Positions 52,723-61,772 of a DNA stretch of 64,000 bases are shown here, piece by piece. Numbering within the stretch: position 1 is the stretch's first letter; every line of letters begins with the position of its first letter. The DNA is taken from the NCBI GenBank assembly GCA_035297265.1, contig DATGZH010000018.1, positions 68,629 to 132,628 on the forward strand, given 5' to 3'. Origin of the DNA: DATGZH01 sp035297265. Lineage in GTDB: Bacteria > Actinomycetota > Acidimicrobiia > Acidimicrobiales > RAAP-2. The position numbers and the translations under genes are program-made. A model generated the notes under the pieces. The model made no database searches. It saw only the letters and a program-made list of their open reading frames with translations, and was not told where the DNA came from.

Positions 52723-54261
52723 TCAGGGCTTGGCGTAGACGAGCTCGCCGGCCACCCAGGTCTCGTCGACCCGTGCAGCGCCCCCCGGGTCGAGGTTCAG
52801 GACGGCGAGATCGGCTCGTTTGCCACGGGCCAGGGAACCCCGCTCCTCCTCCTGGCCCCCGGCGCGGGCTGCTCCGATCGTGTAGGCGCGCAGCCAGTCA
52901 TCAAAGGGAACCGACTGGTCGGGCTCGAAGAGGACACCCGTACTGGTTGCTCGGCTCTCGCCGCGACGGGCGCCCCAAAGTGGTGCCACCGGCGCGCACG
53001 GATCGTCGCTCGAGCCAGCGAGCTCGACCCCGCTGTCTTGCAGGCCCCGGAAGGCCAGCCAGTGGTGGTCGTCGAACAGCATGTCGGCGACCCCTCGGCC
53101 AACGTGCTCGACGAACCCTGGCTGCACGACGGCGATGGCCCCGAGAGAGGCGAGCCTGCGCCACTGATCGGGCCCGGTCACGCCGGCGTGCTCCAACCGG
53201 AGCAGGCAGTCGGCGCCGCGGAGGCGTCTCACCTCTTCGAAGAGGGCGAGAGCAGCGTCGACCCCGACGTTGCCGATGGCGTGGACGGCGATCGAGAACC
53301 CTCGATCGGCCGCGTCGCGCCCCCTTGTCCCCAGATCCTCCATCACCATGCCGAAGCGGACCGGTCGTCCACCGATCGTCGCATCGATGGCGATGGCGAT
53401 ACCGCCGTCAGCGAACAGCTTGATCGCTCCTACCCTGCACCGCTCGTCCCCCTCGCCGGACACGGGGCCGTCCAACCGGTCGTTCGGGTCGTTCGACAGG
53501 AGCGCGGCCGAATGGGGCAACATCACCACCGAGATCGGCAGCCGCCGGCTCCGGGCCAGCCCCCGGTAGACCGCCTCGGCCTCGGGCGAGCAGGCTGCGT
53601 CGTGCACGGCGGTGATGCCGTCGGACAGCAGCTCCTCGGCCCGCGTGACGATGTGGTCGGCCCAGCGGTCAGGATCCGCGTAGTCCAGCATCGACCGCCG
53701 GTGCGCCTCGCTCCACGCCCGCTCGAGGAGGAAACCGCTCGGCTCACCGCTGGGGTCACGGAGGATCTCTCCGCCCGGCGGGTCCGGCGACTGCCGCCCG
53801 ATGCCGAGCTCGTCCAGCGCCACCGAGTTCACGACCCCCTGGTGCAGGCTGAAGTGGGCGACGAGCACCGGCCGGTCGAGCCCGGCCTCGTCCAGATCCT
53901 GACGCGTGGGGGTGAAGTCCGTCCGGGACTCGTCCCAGCCGAAACAGCGGATCCAACGGGTCGCAGGCTCCGCCAGGGCCCGGGACCTGACCACCTCGAT
54001 CAGCTCCTCCCGGTTGCGTACGCGGCCGACGTCCGCCCACCGGGGGTGCAGGGCGGCGACCGAGAGGTGGTTGTGGGCGTCGATGAGCCCCGGGACGAGC
54101 ACCCGGCCGGCGAGGTCTCGACGCTCGGCATCCGGATAGCGGTCGAGCATGCTCCGGTCACCGACGTCCACGATGCGCTCGCCCTCGATGACGAGCAGGT
54201 CGGCGGTGTCGCCAGCCTGCATCGTGCGGATCTGGCCCCCGGAGAAGGCGCGAACAGTCAT
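52723..54261 (-). CDS. Amidohydrolase family 3 (YtcJ-like) metallo-hydrolase
   Basis: 512 residues from ATG 54261. The metal-binding H-x-H is 'LIDAHNHLSVAALHPRW', 'GITAVHDAACSPEAEAVYRG' and 'FSIAVHAIGNVGVDAALALF' supply further His/Asp ligands, and 'VELAGSSDDPCAPVAPLWGA' holds the late Asp. The composite beta-sandwich starts 'DLLVIEGERIVDVGDRSMLD' and closes 'LARGKRADLAVLNLDPGG'. The group includes formamidase-like and N-substituted amide hydrolases; the substrate here is unknown. Flanking 256 bases upstream are non-coding. Confidence 0.88.
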   Translation of the reverse strand: MTVRAFSGGQIRTMQAGDTADLLVIEGERIVDVGDRSMLDRYPDAERRDLAGRVLVPGLIDAHNHLSVAALHPRWADVGRVRNREELIEVVRSRALAEPATRWIRCFGWDESRTDFTPTRQDLDEAGLDRPVLVAHFSLHQGVVNSVALDELGIGRQSPDPPGGEILRDPSGEPSGFLLERAWSEAHRRSMLDYADPDRWADHIVTRAEELLSDGITAVHDAACSPEAEAVYRGLARSRRLPISVVMLPHSAALLSNDPNDRLDGPVSGEGDERCRVGAIKLFADGGIAIAIDATIGGRPVRFGMVMEDLGTRGRDAADRGFSIAVHAIGNVGVDAALALFEEVRRLRGADCLLRLEHAGVTGPDQWRRLASLGAIAVVQPGFVEHVGRGVADMLFDDHHWLAFRGLQDSGVELAGSSDDPCAPVAPLWGARRGESRATSTGVLFEPDQSVPFDDWLRAYTIGAARAGGQEEERGSLARGKRADLAVLNLDPGGAARVDETWVAGELVYAKP

Positions 54262-54517
54262 CGGAAGGTCCCGAGCTGACGGGCTGGAGTGCCGAGAGTC
54301 GAGGATGGGATGTCCGCCGATGGCCGTGGCACGTGGACGATCACAGATGGACCGACGTCAAAGAGCTTCGCGGGGCCGAGGGCTCGGCATGGCTCGCACG
54401 GAACGCATCATCCCAGGTCCCCGTCCGGCGCGACGTCCGCCACCGGGATTCGCCGAACGCATCGGCTGGCTCGGCATTCGTGGAACCGGCCGCCCGCTTC
54501 GTGCCGCCCCGACCTCC

Positions 54518-57500
54518 CTACCACCCGCTGCCGGCGATGATCGGAGCATTCAGCGCCCGGCCGGACATGGACCCCTCGAAGGTGGCGTCGCCGAAACCGT
54601 CCACCGCCCCCTCGGCCCCGGCCACCCAGTAGCCGCCACCGTCGGCAGAGGCGAAGATCGCCGTAGCGGTGCCCATGCCGCTGGCGTTCCCGAGGGAAGG
54701 TGCTCCGCCGAGAGCGACGACGCTGCCGTCGGCCAACAGGACCCACAGCCCGCCGGCCGGATCCACCACCGCGCTCGTGACCGGGGCGGCCGGGTTGACG
54801 ACGCCCACGAGACCTGGGGCGTCGCCGAACGCATAGACGTGGCCGGTCGCCGTGACCAGCCAGTACCCCTGCCCCGAGGTGTCGGGCACCACCGCCACGG
54901 CCGCACCAGCGCAGCCGCCGACCGTGTAGCAGCTTCCCTCGAATGTGGCGTCGCCGAAGGCGAAGACCCCACCGTCCCTCGCCACCATGAAATACCCCCC
55001 ACCGTCGGCGGACGGCACCATGCCGACGATCGGAGCCTCCAGGGAGCGGGGGAGGCCGGAACCGGCCGGGTTGAACCCGAGGCCGGGCAGTGACCCGTAG
55101 TACGCGGCGTCCCCGAAGGCGAAGATTCCACCGTCGGTGGCATTGAGCCAGTAGCCACCGTGGTCGCTCGTGGCGACGATCCCGACCACCGGACGCTGCA
55201 GGTGGAGCGATCCCGTCGAGCCGTGGAACTGCCCCGAGCCGAAGGTGAAGATGCCGCCGTCCCCGCCGACCAGCCAGTAGCCGGGCGGGGGCGCAGTCAC
55301 CGTGAGGGAGGCCGTGCCGGTCGATGCGGCATGGGTGGCGTCGCCGCTGTAGGAGGCCGTCACGAGGTCGCTACCCACCGGGGCTGCCGACGAGGCGCAG
55401 CTCGCGTGGCCGGCACTCAGCGTGGCGAGGCACAGGTGCCGCGGTCCGACGGCGAAGCTGACGGTCCCGCTCGGGGTACCGGCGCTCGACGTCACCTGCG
55501 CCTGGTACGAGGCCGCGGTCCCGCCGGTCACCGCGGTCGGCGTGACGGATGCCGAGGTCGTCGTGCCGGCGAGAGCCACGGTCAGCGCAGCCGAGCCCGA
55601 CGACGTCGCGTGCGTGGCGTCCCCGGGGTACTGGGCAGTGAGCGTGAGGGCGCCGGCCGCCGGCGGCGCGGCGGTGCATGATCCGGTGCCGCCGGCGAGG
55701 GTGGCGCTGCACACCGTCGTGGTGCCGAGTTCGACGGGCACCGACCCGGTCGGCGTGCCCGTCGCACTGGTGACGTGCACCGTGAACGTGACCGGTGTGC
55801 CGAAGACGGTGGAGCTCGGCGCCGCCGTGAGGGTGGTGGTGGTCGGATAGCGCACCGTCAAGGCCAACGTCGCCGCGGCGTTCGTGCCCAAGGCGTCGGC
55901 AACCTGGAACGTGAGGCTCCGGGTCCCGGTGGCCGTCGGTGTGCCCGAGATCTGGCCGGTGCTCGGGTTCAGCGAGAGACCGGGGAAGAGGGCGCCCGAG
56001 GTGATGGACCAGGTGTCGGGGGCGGTTCCCCCGACCGCGGCAAGGGTCGCCGAGTAGGCCGAGCCGAGGACGCCGCCAGGCAGCGAGGTGGTGGTGATGG
56101 CCGGCCGGGTGAAGATGACCGTCGCGCTCTGGGTGACGAAGAGCCCGTCGGTGACGTCGGTGGCGCTGTACGTCACCGTCTCGCCGGTGAGGTCCGTGGC
56201 GACGAACTGGACCTGCCCGGCCGAGTCGGTCTGGCAGGGAGCGGCCGTACACGTGACAACCGAGTGGAACCCGCCCGAGGCGTTCAGCGCCACGGTCTTC
56301 CCGGCCACCGGGTTGCCCGCCTGGTCCTCCAACGTCACGGTCACCGTCGACGACGCGGCGCCGTTCGCCTCGACCAACGGCGGGACGGCGACCACGGTGG
56401 AGGTGGCGGCCGAGACCGGCAAGTAGCTGTACTGGTCCGACGGCACGATGGGCGACGGTCCGCCGACACCGACGACCGTCACGTCCACCGTGGCCCCCGC
56501 CTGGCCCGCCGGGACGACGGCGTTGATCTTGGAGTCCGAGGTCACGCTCAAACTGGGGGCCGGCGTGCTCCCGAACTGGACGCTTGTCGCTCCCGTGAAG
56601 CCGGTTCCGCTGATCGTGACGTTTTGTCCACCGACCGAGGACCCCGTGCTCGGGCTCACCCCGGTCACCGAAGGCTCGTGGACGTTGGGGTCGATGGCCG
56701 ACACGGGAGTCTGGATCACGCCCTCGCCGTAGGTCCCGAGGTAGACGGACCCGTTCGTGATGGCGACCGCTTCGTCCTCCGGTGAGACCGCATTTCCGAG
56801 GTCGGACTGCCACGTCGAAGCGGACGGCGAGAAGAAGTAGGGGCCACCGAACGTGGCGATGACGGCGTCGCCGACGGCGCCCCCGGGGATGAAGGCCACG
56901 GCCCGCGCCGGGCACCCGCCCCCGCACAGGGACGAGTCGTTGGAGAACGTGGTGCCCCCGTCGGTGGAGTAGGTGCCGCCGGCGAGGACGTAGTTCGGAT
57001 CGGCCTGGTCGAAGGCGACCACTGAGGCAGAGTGCCCAGCGGGCAGCGTGATCTTGCTCCAGGTCGATCCGTTGTCGGCGGTGGACCAGACCGTGCCGGA
57101 TCCCGTGGCCACGAGCACGTGGGAGGTGTCCGATGGGTCGACCGCCGTCATCTCTGGGGAGACACCGGTGACCGGGCACGTGCCGCCGTTGGCCGTCTTG
57201 AGTGACGTGGCGGTATCGCTCCAGGTGGTGCCGCTGTTGCTGCTCTCCGACAAGGCACAGGTGGACTGGTCGTAGCCGTCGAGCCGGCTGGGCGCGCCCG
57301 GGACCCCGTCGATCCCGTAGGGCAGGTAGGTCAGACTGGCCCAGCTGTTTCCGCCGTCGCTCGACATCGCGTAGGAGGTGGGCGGACTGCTGTTGATGTA
57401 CTGGTCGCTCGGGTCAACCGGGTTGATGTAGGCGAAGCCGAATTCGCTGCCGTAGGGCCCATAGGTCCAGGTCGCGCCGCCATCCATGCTCACGATTGGG

Positions 57501-58786
57501 CTGTTGTCCTGGTCGATGGTCAGGAGCTCGAGGCCCGACGCGGCGAGGGAGTACGTCATGTAGTTCGTCATGTTGCTCGCCACCGACAGCCACGAGCCGT
57601 TGTAGCCGGTGGTCGTGAGCACCAGGCAGAGGTCGGCGCCGACCATGAGGTCGTTCGAGGTGGCGGGATCGGCTCTGATCGTCCGGGTGTCGCAGTCGTT
57701 GGTCGGGTTCGTCCAGGTCGAGCCCCCGTCGGTGGACTCGTAGACCGGCTCGTCGCCCGACGTGGCGTACAGCAGGGATGGGTCGACCGCGTCCGGTGTG
57801 AAAGCCTGCCACTGACGGTTGTAGGAGCCCGAGACGAACGACGGTGTCGGCAGGGCCGACCAGGTCGTCCCGCCATTCGTCCCGACTTCGAGGGTCCCGC
57901 CCAGGTTCACGTAGATGGGGCTGGTCGGCGCGGGCCCGATCGTCAATCTCTTGTAGGCGGCGCCCGTGATGCTGAAGCTCGGTGTCTGCGCAGCCCACGA
58001 GACGGTGGGGCTGCCGCACACCAGGAGCGCCGAGGGGGTGGCGCCGCCGCTACTCCCGAAGGCGCACGCTTCCGCCGAGTTCGCGCCGAGGGTCGACAGG
58101 CTCTGGGTCCCCGTTGTCGCCCAGGTCGACACCCACGTCGCCCCGTTGTTGGTGGAGTTCCAGACGCCGTTCGACGTCACGGCGTAGAGCGTCGAAGCGA
58201 TCTGGACGATGTTGTAGGTCCACCGGGTGAGATTGGACGCCGACCAGGTGGCCCCTTCGTCGGTGGTGTAGAAGACGCCCGTCGTGGTGGCTGCGGCGGC
58301 CACCGCCGCGTCGGACTGACTGACCCAGATGTCGGAGATGTACGGGCTCCCCAGCCCGTTGTCGGCCTGTTGCCAGCTGGCACCTCCGTTGGAAGTGACG
58401 TAGATGCCGGTCGAATCGTTGAAGACCTGGGTGCCCCCGGCGGCGTAGAAGACCTGGAGGTTGTTCCAGTCGATCCCGAGGACGCCGACCGAGCCGTTCG
58501 AGGAGCCATAGACGGCATCGGGGCCGACGGGCTGCCAGGAAGGCGTCGCCGACGCCAAGGGCCGGCTGGCGCCCGGCACCGGGACGTTGGTCGGGGTGGG
58601 GAGAGCGTGCTGGACGATGTGCGGCTTGGCGGCCGACGGTCGAGCACTCGGGCCGATCGCCGACGCGACCGCCCCTGGCAGCGGCACCAGCAGGTCCAGG
58701 ACGGCGACGAGGAGCGTCGCACCGAGCACGGTGATCGGCCAGATCCGTCTGTCGTGTGCCCGGTCTCGCAAGGGACCCCTCCCCAC
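54518..58786 (-). CDS. Very large secreted mosaic protein: BNR/sortilin-like propeller, TIG, Ig-like domains, GYWL repeats
   Basis: 1422 residues from ATG 58786. The signal peptide is 'ITVLGATLLVAVLDLLVPLP' (residues about 18-43). Residues about 80-680 contain repeated S-x-D-G-G-x-T-W units ('YVTSNGGASWQQADNGLGSP', 'ESTDGGSTWTNPTNDCDT'), a BNR/YCF48/sortilin-type propeller. About 695-785 is an IPT/TIG domain ('PSTGSSVGGQNVTISGTGFT'). About 790-890 is a Big_1-like domain, 895-975 a putative Ig domain ('GTAPDTWSITSGALFPGLSL'), and 980-1165 two Big_3-type modules ('YPTTTTLTAAPSSTVFGTPV'). From 1165 to the end come about six GYWL/DGG repeats. No anchor is visible. The function is unknown; surface or matrix location is inferred. 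Confidence 0.78.
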   Translation of the reverse strand: MGRGPLRDRAHDRRIWPITVLGATLLVAVLDLLVPLPGAVASAIGPSARPSAAKPHIVQHALPTPTNVPVPGASRPLASATPSWQPVGPDAVYGSSNGSVGVLGIDWNNLQVFYAAGGTQVFNDSTGIYVTSNGGASWQQADNGLGSPYISDIWVSQSDAAVAAAATTTGVFYTTDEGATWSASNLTRWTYNIVQIASTLYAVTSNGVWNSTNNGATWVSTWATTGTQSLSTLGANSAEACAFGSSGGATPSALLVCGSPTVSWAAQTPSFSITGAAYKRLTIGPAPTSPIYVNLGGTLEVGTNGGTTWSALPTPSFVSGSYNRQWQAFTPDAVDPSLLYATSGDEPVYESTDGGSTWTNPTNDCDTRTIRADPATSNDLMVGADLCLVLTTTGYNGSWLSVASNMTNYMTYSLAASGLELLTIDQDNSPIVSMDGGATWTYGPYGSEFGFAYINPVDPSDQYINSSPPTSYAMSSDGGNSWASLTYLPYGIDGVPGAPSRLDGYDQSTCALSESSNSGTTWSDTATSLKTANGGTCPVTGVSPEMTAVDPSDTSHVLVATGSGTVWSTADNGSTWSKITLPAGHSASVVAFDQADPNYVLAGGTYSTDGGTTFSNDSSLCGGGCPARAVAFIPGGAVGDAVIATFGGPYFFSPSASTWQSDLGNAVSPEDEAVAITNGSVYLGTYGEGVIQTPVSAIDPNVHEPSVTGVSPSTGSSVGGQNVTISGTGFTGATSVQFGSTPAPSLSVTSDSKINAVVPAGQAGATVDVTVVGVGGPSPIVPSDQYSYLPVSAATSTVVAVPPLVEANGAASSTVTVTLEDQAGNPVAGKTVALNASGGFHSVVTCTAAPCQTDSAGQVQFVATDLTGETVTYSATDVTDGLFVTQSATVIFTRPAITTTSLPGGVLGSAYSATLAAVGGTAPDTWSITSGALFPGLSLNPSTGQISGTPTATGTRSLTFQVADALGTNAAATLALTVRYPTTTTLTAAPSSTVFGTPVTFTVHVTSATGTPTGSVPVELGTTTVCSATLAGGTGSCTAAPPAAGALTLTAQYPGDATHATSSGSAALTVALAGTTTSASVTPTAVTGGTAASYQAQVTSSAGTPSGTVSFAVGPRHLCLATLSAGHASCASSAAPVGSDLVTASYSGDATHAASTGTASLTVTAPPPGYWLVGGDGGIFTFGSGQFHGSTGSLHLQRPVVGIVATSDHGGYWLNATDGGIFAFGDAAYYGSLPGLGFNPAGSGLPRSLEAPIVGMVPSADGGGYFMVARDGGVFAFGDATFEGSCYTVGGCAGAAVAVVPDTSGQGYWLVTATGHVYAFGDAPGLVGVVNPAAPVTSAVVDPAGGLWVLLADGSVVALGGAPSLGNASGMGTATAIFASADGGGYWVAGAEGAVDGFGDATFEGSMSGRALNAPIIAGSGW
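54530..55290 (-). repeat. C-terminal GYWL-type coding repeats
   Basis: About six diverged units of the same G-Y-W-L/M-x(3)-DGG-x-F-x-FGDA-x-F/Y-x-GS module as in the gene at 966-2444. Spacings are irregular because of insertions (for example a long 'LPGLGFNPAGSGLPRSLE' loop). Unit 4 has lost the DGG core ('ATGHVYAFGDAPG'). Confidence 0.7.
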
Positions 58787-59015
58787 CCAAGCCCGGCCAG
58801 CGCCGCATGGCAGCGACGTCGGCTCGCCGAACCTGGACGCCCCAGCTCAGTGTAGACGACCGACGACGTGGAGGCCCTGGAGGCTTGGCCGCCTTCGACG
58901 GGCGGCGGGCCATCTCGCGCCGCGAACCGGGAGCCGCGTCTGCTGACTCGGCGGGTCGGGGATTGTGGCCTCGCGGCCGCCGTGTGATGATGAGTGCCGA
59001 GCGCAGGGGTTCAGA

Positions 59016-60263
59016 GTGTCGATCGACGTTCGTACTCGATTAGCCAAGGACGTCCGTTCGATCGAACGCGACGAGATGCTCGACGCCGTGTTGCCGGACG
59101 CCATCGCGCTCCACGGCGAACTGGCGGCGCGGGGCCTTGTCTACCAGGGAGTACCACCGCTCGGGCTCGACGTCGACGGACGGGCCGTCACGATCGAAGC
59201 GGCATCGGGTTCGCTGATCCTCCGCCCGGGTACCGACGAGGCCGGCGTTACTGTCGTACTCGACGCGGACGCGCTCTCTGACCTGCTCCAGGACACCCAA
59301 TCCACGATGGGGCTCGCCATGACTGCCCGAGTGAAGGTGACGAGCGGCAGCATCAACGACTGGATCGGTTGGGAGCCCGTGCTTCGGGCCTTGCTCGACG
59401 GGAGAAAGGTCCACGAGGCCGGTGATGTCACCTTCGTGGATGGCACCGGCAAGGAGCTCGATCTCGGCCGGGTGTTCACGCTCGATGACGACCGGGTGCT
59501 CATGGCCCACTTCCTGGAACAGGCCGGGTTCCTCCATCTCCGGGCCGTGTTCGAACCGTCGGAAATGGCCGATCTCGCTGCGGACGTCGATCACTGGATC
59601 GCCCGGGCCACGCCGGACGACGGCGAATCATGGTGGGCCACCGACGAACATGGTGTAGATCAGGCCGTACGGGTGCTGTTCTTCTACGAGAAGTCGCCTG
59701 TGCTGCGGTCGCTCTTGCACGACCGACGAATCGACTGGATCGGCGAACTCACCGGTGACGGGCATGTGCCCTCTGGCGGTGCCGAGGGGCTCGTGAAGCC
59801 GCTGGGGATCGTACGAGGCCTCTCGGACCTCCCATGGCACAAGGACTGTGGTCAAGGAAAGCACTCTTACGAGTGCAACGGCCTCACCTGCGGTCTCTCG
59901 GTGACAGGGGCCGACCGGACGAGCGGCGCGCTCGGCATCATCCCGGGGAGCCATCGGGCGAACACGATGGCCACGGGTCGTGACCCCCACCTCGATCTGC
60001 GACCTCGGATGCTGGAGACGATGACCGGTGACGTGACGGTGCACTGCTCCGACCTACTCCACCGCGCCCACCCGCCGATCTCTCGTCCACGCAAAGTCGT
60101 GTACTCGGGGTTCAAGCTGCCGTCGATGCCCGGCGACACCGCGCAGCCTGATCCCCGCTACGGCCGCCACGCCCGGGCCCGACTGAGCGACGTGCAGTCG
60201 CGGATCGAGGCTGCAGACAACGAGCAGAGCCCCAAGCGTTATCGGGCGGGTCATGGTCGTTAA
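59016..60263 (+). CDS. SCP2-like domain fused to phytanoyl-CoA dioxygenase (PhyH)
   Basis: 415 residues from GTG 59016, with CAGGGG upstream. Residues about 45-135 resemble an SCP2/sterol-carrier domain ('VTIEAASGSLILRPGTDEAG', 'GLAMTARVKVTSGSINDWIG'). Residues about 155-395 are a PhyH-type Fe(II)/2-oxoglutarate dioxygenase: 'LPWHKDCGQGKHS' gives HxD (H275, D277), 'ALGIIPGSHRANTM' is the family turn, and 'GDVTVHCSDLLHRAHPPISR' supplies the distal His and the Arg for 2-oxoglutarate. The fusion suggests a lipid or sterol acyl chain brought to the oxygenase. Lower GC than the core region is visible. It is divergent from the large secreted gene. Confidence 0.82.
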   Translation: MSIDVRTRLAKDVRSIERDEMLDAVLPDAIALHGELAARGLVYQGVPPLGLDVDGRAVTIEAASGSLILRPGTDEAGVTVVLDADALSDLLQDTQSTMGLAMTARVKVTSGSINDWIGWEPVLRALLDGRKVHEAGDVTFVDGTGKELDLGRVFTLDDDRVLMAHFLEQAGFLHLRAVFEPSEMADLAADVDHWIARATPDDGESWWATDEHGVDQAVRVLFFYEKSPVLRSLLHDRRIDWIGELTGDGHVPSGGAEGLVKPLGIVRGLSDLPWHKDCGQGKHSYECNGLTCGLSVTGADRTSGALGIIPGSHRANTMATGRDPHLDLRPRMLETMTGDVTVHCSDLLHRAHPPISRPRKVVYSGFKLPSMPGDTAQPDPRYGRHARARLSDVQSRIEAADNEQSPKRYRAGHGR

Positions 60264-60439
60264 CGATCCAGGTGTCTGATGCCTGATATGGAAATCGCCA
60301 AACTTACCCTGGCATCAAGGTCTTCATCGTGCGCACCGATCGTCTCACGCTCGGACAGCGACCTGCTCGACGATGAGTGACAGCGACGGCAAGGACGCGC
60401 TCTCGAACATCGGGAGAGCGGCGATTATCAACCTTGGTC

Positions 60440-60455
60440 GACCGACACGTCGGTC
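60440..60455. terminator. Hairpin downstream of the alpha/beta hydrolase and PhyH genes
   Basis: GACCGAC (60440-60446) pairs with GTCGGTC (60449-60455) around a two-base loop, in the 209-base gap between convergent genes. No clear T-tract; the tight loop makes a cruciform or protein site equally possible. Confidence 0.4.
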
Positions 60456-60472
60456 TCAAAGGTTCCGTCCCG

Positions 60473-61297
60473 TCAGGACCGGATGAACGACAGCAGATCG
60501 GCGTTGATCGTCTCGGCTTGGGTTGTCGACATGCCGTGTGGGAAACCGGGGTAGGTCTTGAGCGTCCCGTTCTGCACGAGCTTCGCGGACAGCGGACCGG
60601 AGTCGGCGTAGGGGACGATCTGGTCGTCGTCTCCGTGCATCACTAGCACGGGCACGGTGATCTTCTTGAGGTCCTCGGTGAAATCGGTCTGAGAGAAGGC
60701 GACGATGCCGTCGTAATGTGCCTTCGCTCCCCCCATCATCCCCTGCCGCCACCAGTTCTCGATGATCGCTTCTGAGGGCTCGACGCCGGGCCGGTTGAAA
60801 CCGTAGAAGGGTCCCGATGGCAGGGCCCGGTAGAACACCGACCGATTAGCGGCCAGCTGGGCCTGCAGATCGTCAAAGACGCTCTTAGGTAAGCCGCCGG
60901 GATTGGCGTCGGTCTGCACCATGAGCGGCGGTACCGAACTGATGAGCACCGCTTTGGCGACACGGCTCTCGCCGTGCCGGGCGATGTAGCGGACGACCTC
61001 TCCGCCACCGGTCGAGTGGCCGACGTGAACGGCGTCGTGGAGATCGAGATGGGCGGTCACCGCGGCCAGGTCATCGGCGTAGTGGTCCATGTCGTGACCG
61101 TCGTTGGTCTGCGAGGAGCGCCCGTGCCCACGCCGGTCATGGGCGATCACCCGGTAGCCGTGGTTTAGGAAGAACAGCATCTGGGTGTCCCAGTCGTCAG
61201 CGGACAGCGGCCAACCGTGACTGAACACGATCGCTTGGCCCGAACCCCAGTCCTTGTAGAAGATGTCCGTGCCGTCGGCCGTGGTGATCGTCCCCAT
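60473..61297 (-). CDS. Alpha/beta hydrolase of the non-heme chloroperoxidase/esterase type
   Basis: 274 residues from ATG 61297, with AAAGGAG upstream. 'VFSHGWPLSADDWDTQMLFF' is the oxyanion motif with the chloroperoxidase-type HGWPL, then 'VIAHDRRGHGRSSQTNDGHD' and 'HVGHSTGGGEVVRYIARHGE' with nucleophile Ser95, 'VMHGDDDQIVPYADSG' with the Asp, and 'FPHGMSTTQAETINAD' with His254. The length and blocks match cofactor-free haloperoxidase/perhydrolase proteins, which act in vivo probably as esterases. Preceding 200 bases contain no gene. Confidence 0.93.
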   Translation of the reverse strand: MGTITTADGTDIFYKDWGSGQAIVFSHGWPLSADDWDTQMLFFLNHGYRVIAHDRRGHGRSSQTNDGHDMDHYADDLAAVTAHLDLHDAVHVGHSTGGGEVVRYIARHGESRVAKAVLISSVPPLMVQTDANPGGLPKSVFDDLQAQLAANRSVFYRALPSGPFYGFNRPGVEPSEAIIENWWRQGMMGGAKAHYDGIVAFSQTDFTEDLKKITVPVLVMHGDDDQIVPYADSGPLSAKLVQNGTLKTYPGFPHGMSTTQAETINADLLSFIRS

Positions 61298-61511
61298 TAG
61301 CGTCTCCTTTCTAAATGGCGTCCCCTGGCCAATCTAGGGCGGACCTGACTATCCCGGACCGCCCGGTCAGCGAGACACACCCGATTCACCTGGCATCGAG
61401 TGTCACCTGCCAGCATGCTCCGATCAGGATTCGTTACATCACGCGAGTCCGCCAATCACCCTCTGGGTCCTAACAGCGGGAGAGCAGCGCAACGGGGCCT
61501 CCAGCCCATGC

Positions 61512-61691
61512 CACGACATCGTCGATGGCTCGGGAAAGGCCTCCCTCCGCTACAACGGCCGCTTCTATGACGTCGGCCTCGGACGGCGTCACTCGGTCCT
61601 CCTCTTGATCCGCGAGCTCCCGGTGCAGGTCCTGAGTGAAGACCGTGAGCTCCGGCGCGCGTTCAACCTCGATCGCGAGAGGAACTACCAG
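61512..61691 (+). pseudogene. Remnant of an IS481-family transposase C-terminus, interrupted by the IS21 element
   Basis: In the + frame from 61512 the translation reads 'HDIVDGSGKASLRYNGRFYD' and goes on 'VGLGRRHSVLLLIRELPVQV', ending 'NLDRERNYQ'. This matches the C-terminal tail I know from IS481 transposases: V-D-K-S-G-K-V-(S/T)-LR-x-NGR-x-x-H-I-G-x-GR-x-H, then V-LLL-V, then (T/N)-LDPxRDYQ. No ATG-led frame or catalytic domain remains upstream, so it is a remnant. The frame ends precisely where the IS21 left terminus starts (61692); the expected P-T-G continuation would lie beyond the far end. Confidence 0.6.
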
Positions 61692-61739
61692 TGCCGCCGA
61701 TTTCCGAAACTCCCCAGTGGCGATCAACGAAATTCCCCA
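61692..61739. repeat. IS21 left terminal inverted repeat
   Basis: 48 bases starting TGCCGCCGATTT, inverse of the sequence ending at 64000. Two GAAAYTCCCCA blocks lie at 61706-61716 and 61729-61739. Confidence 0.8.
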
Positions 61740-61772
61740 GTTGATTGACCCGGTGAGCTGTGTGATCTGAGG

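Noticed and set aside
61470..61727. 85-codon minus-strand frame
   Set aside because: The plus strand here reads as an IS481 transposase tail, so the minus frame is its shadow; it also crosses the IS21 terminus.
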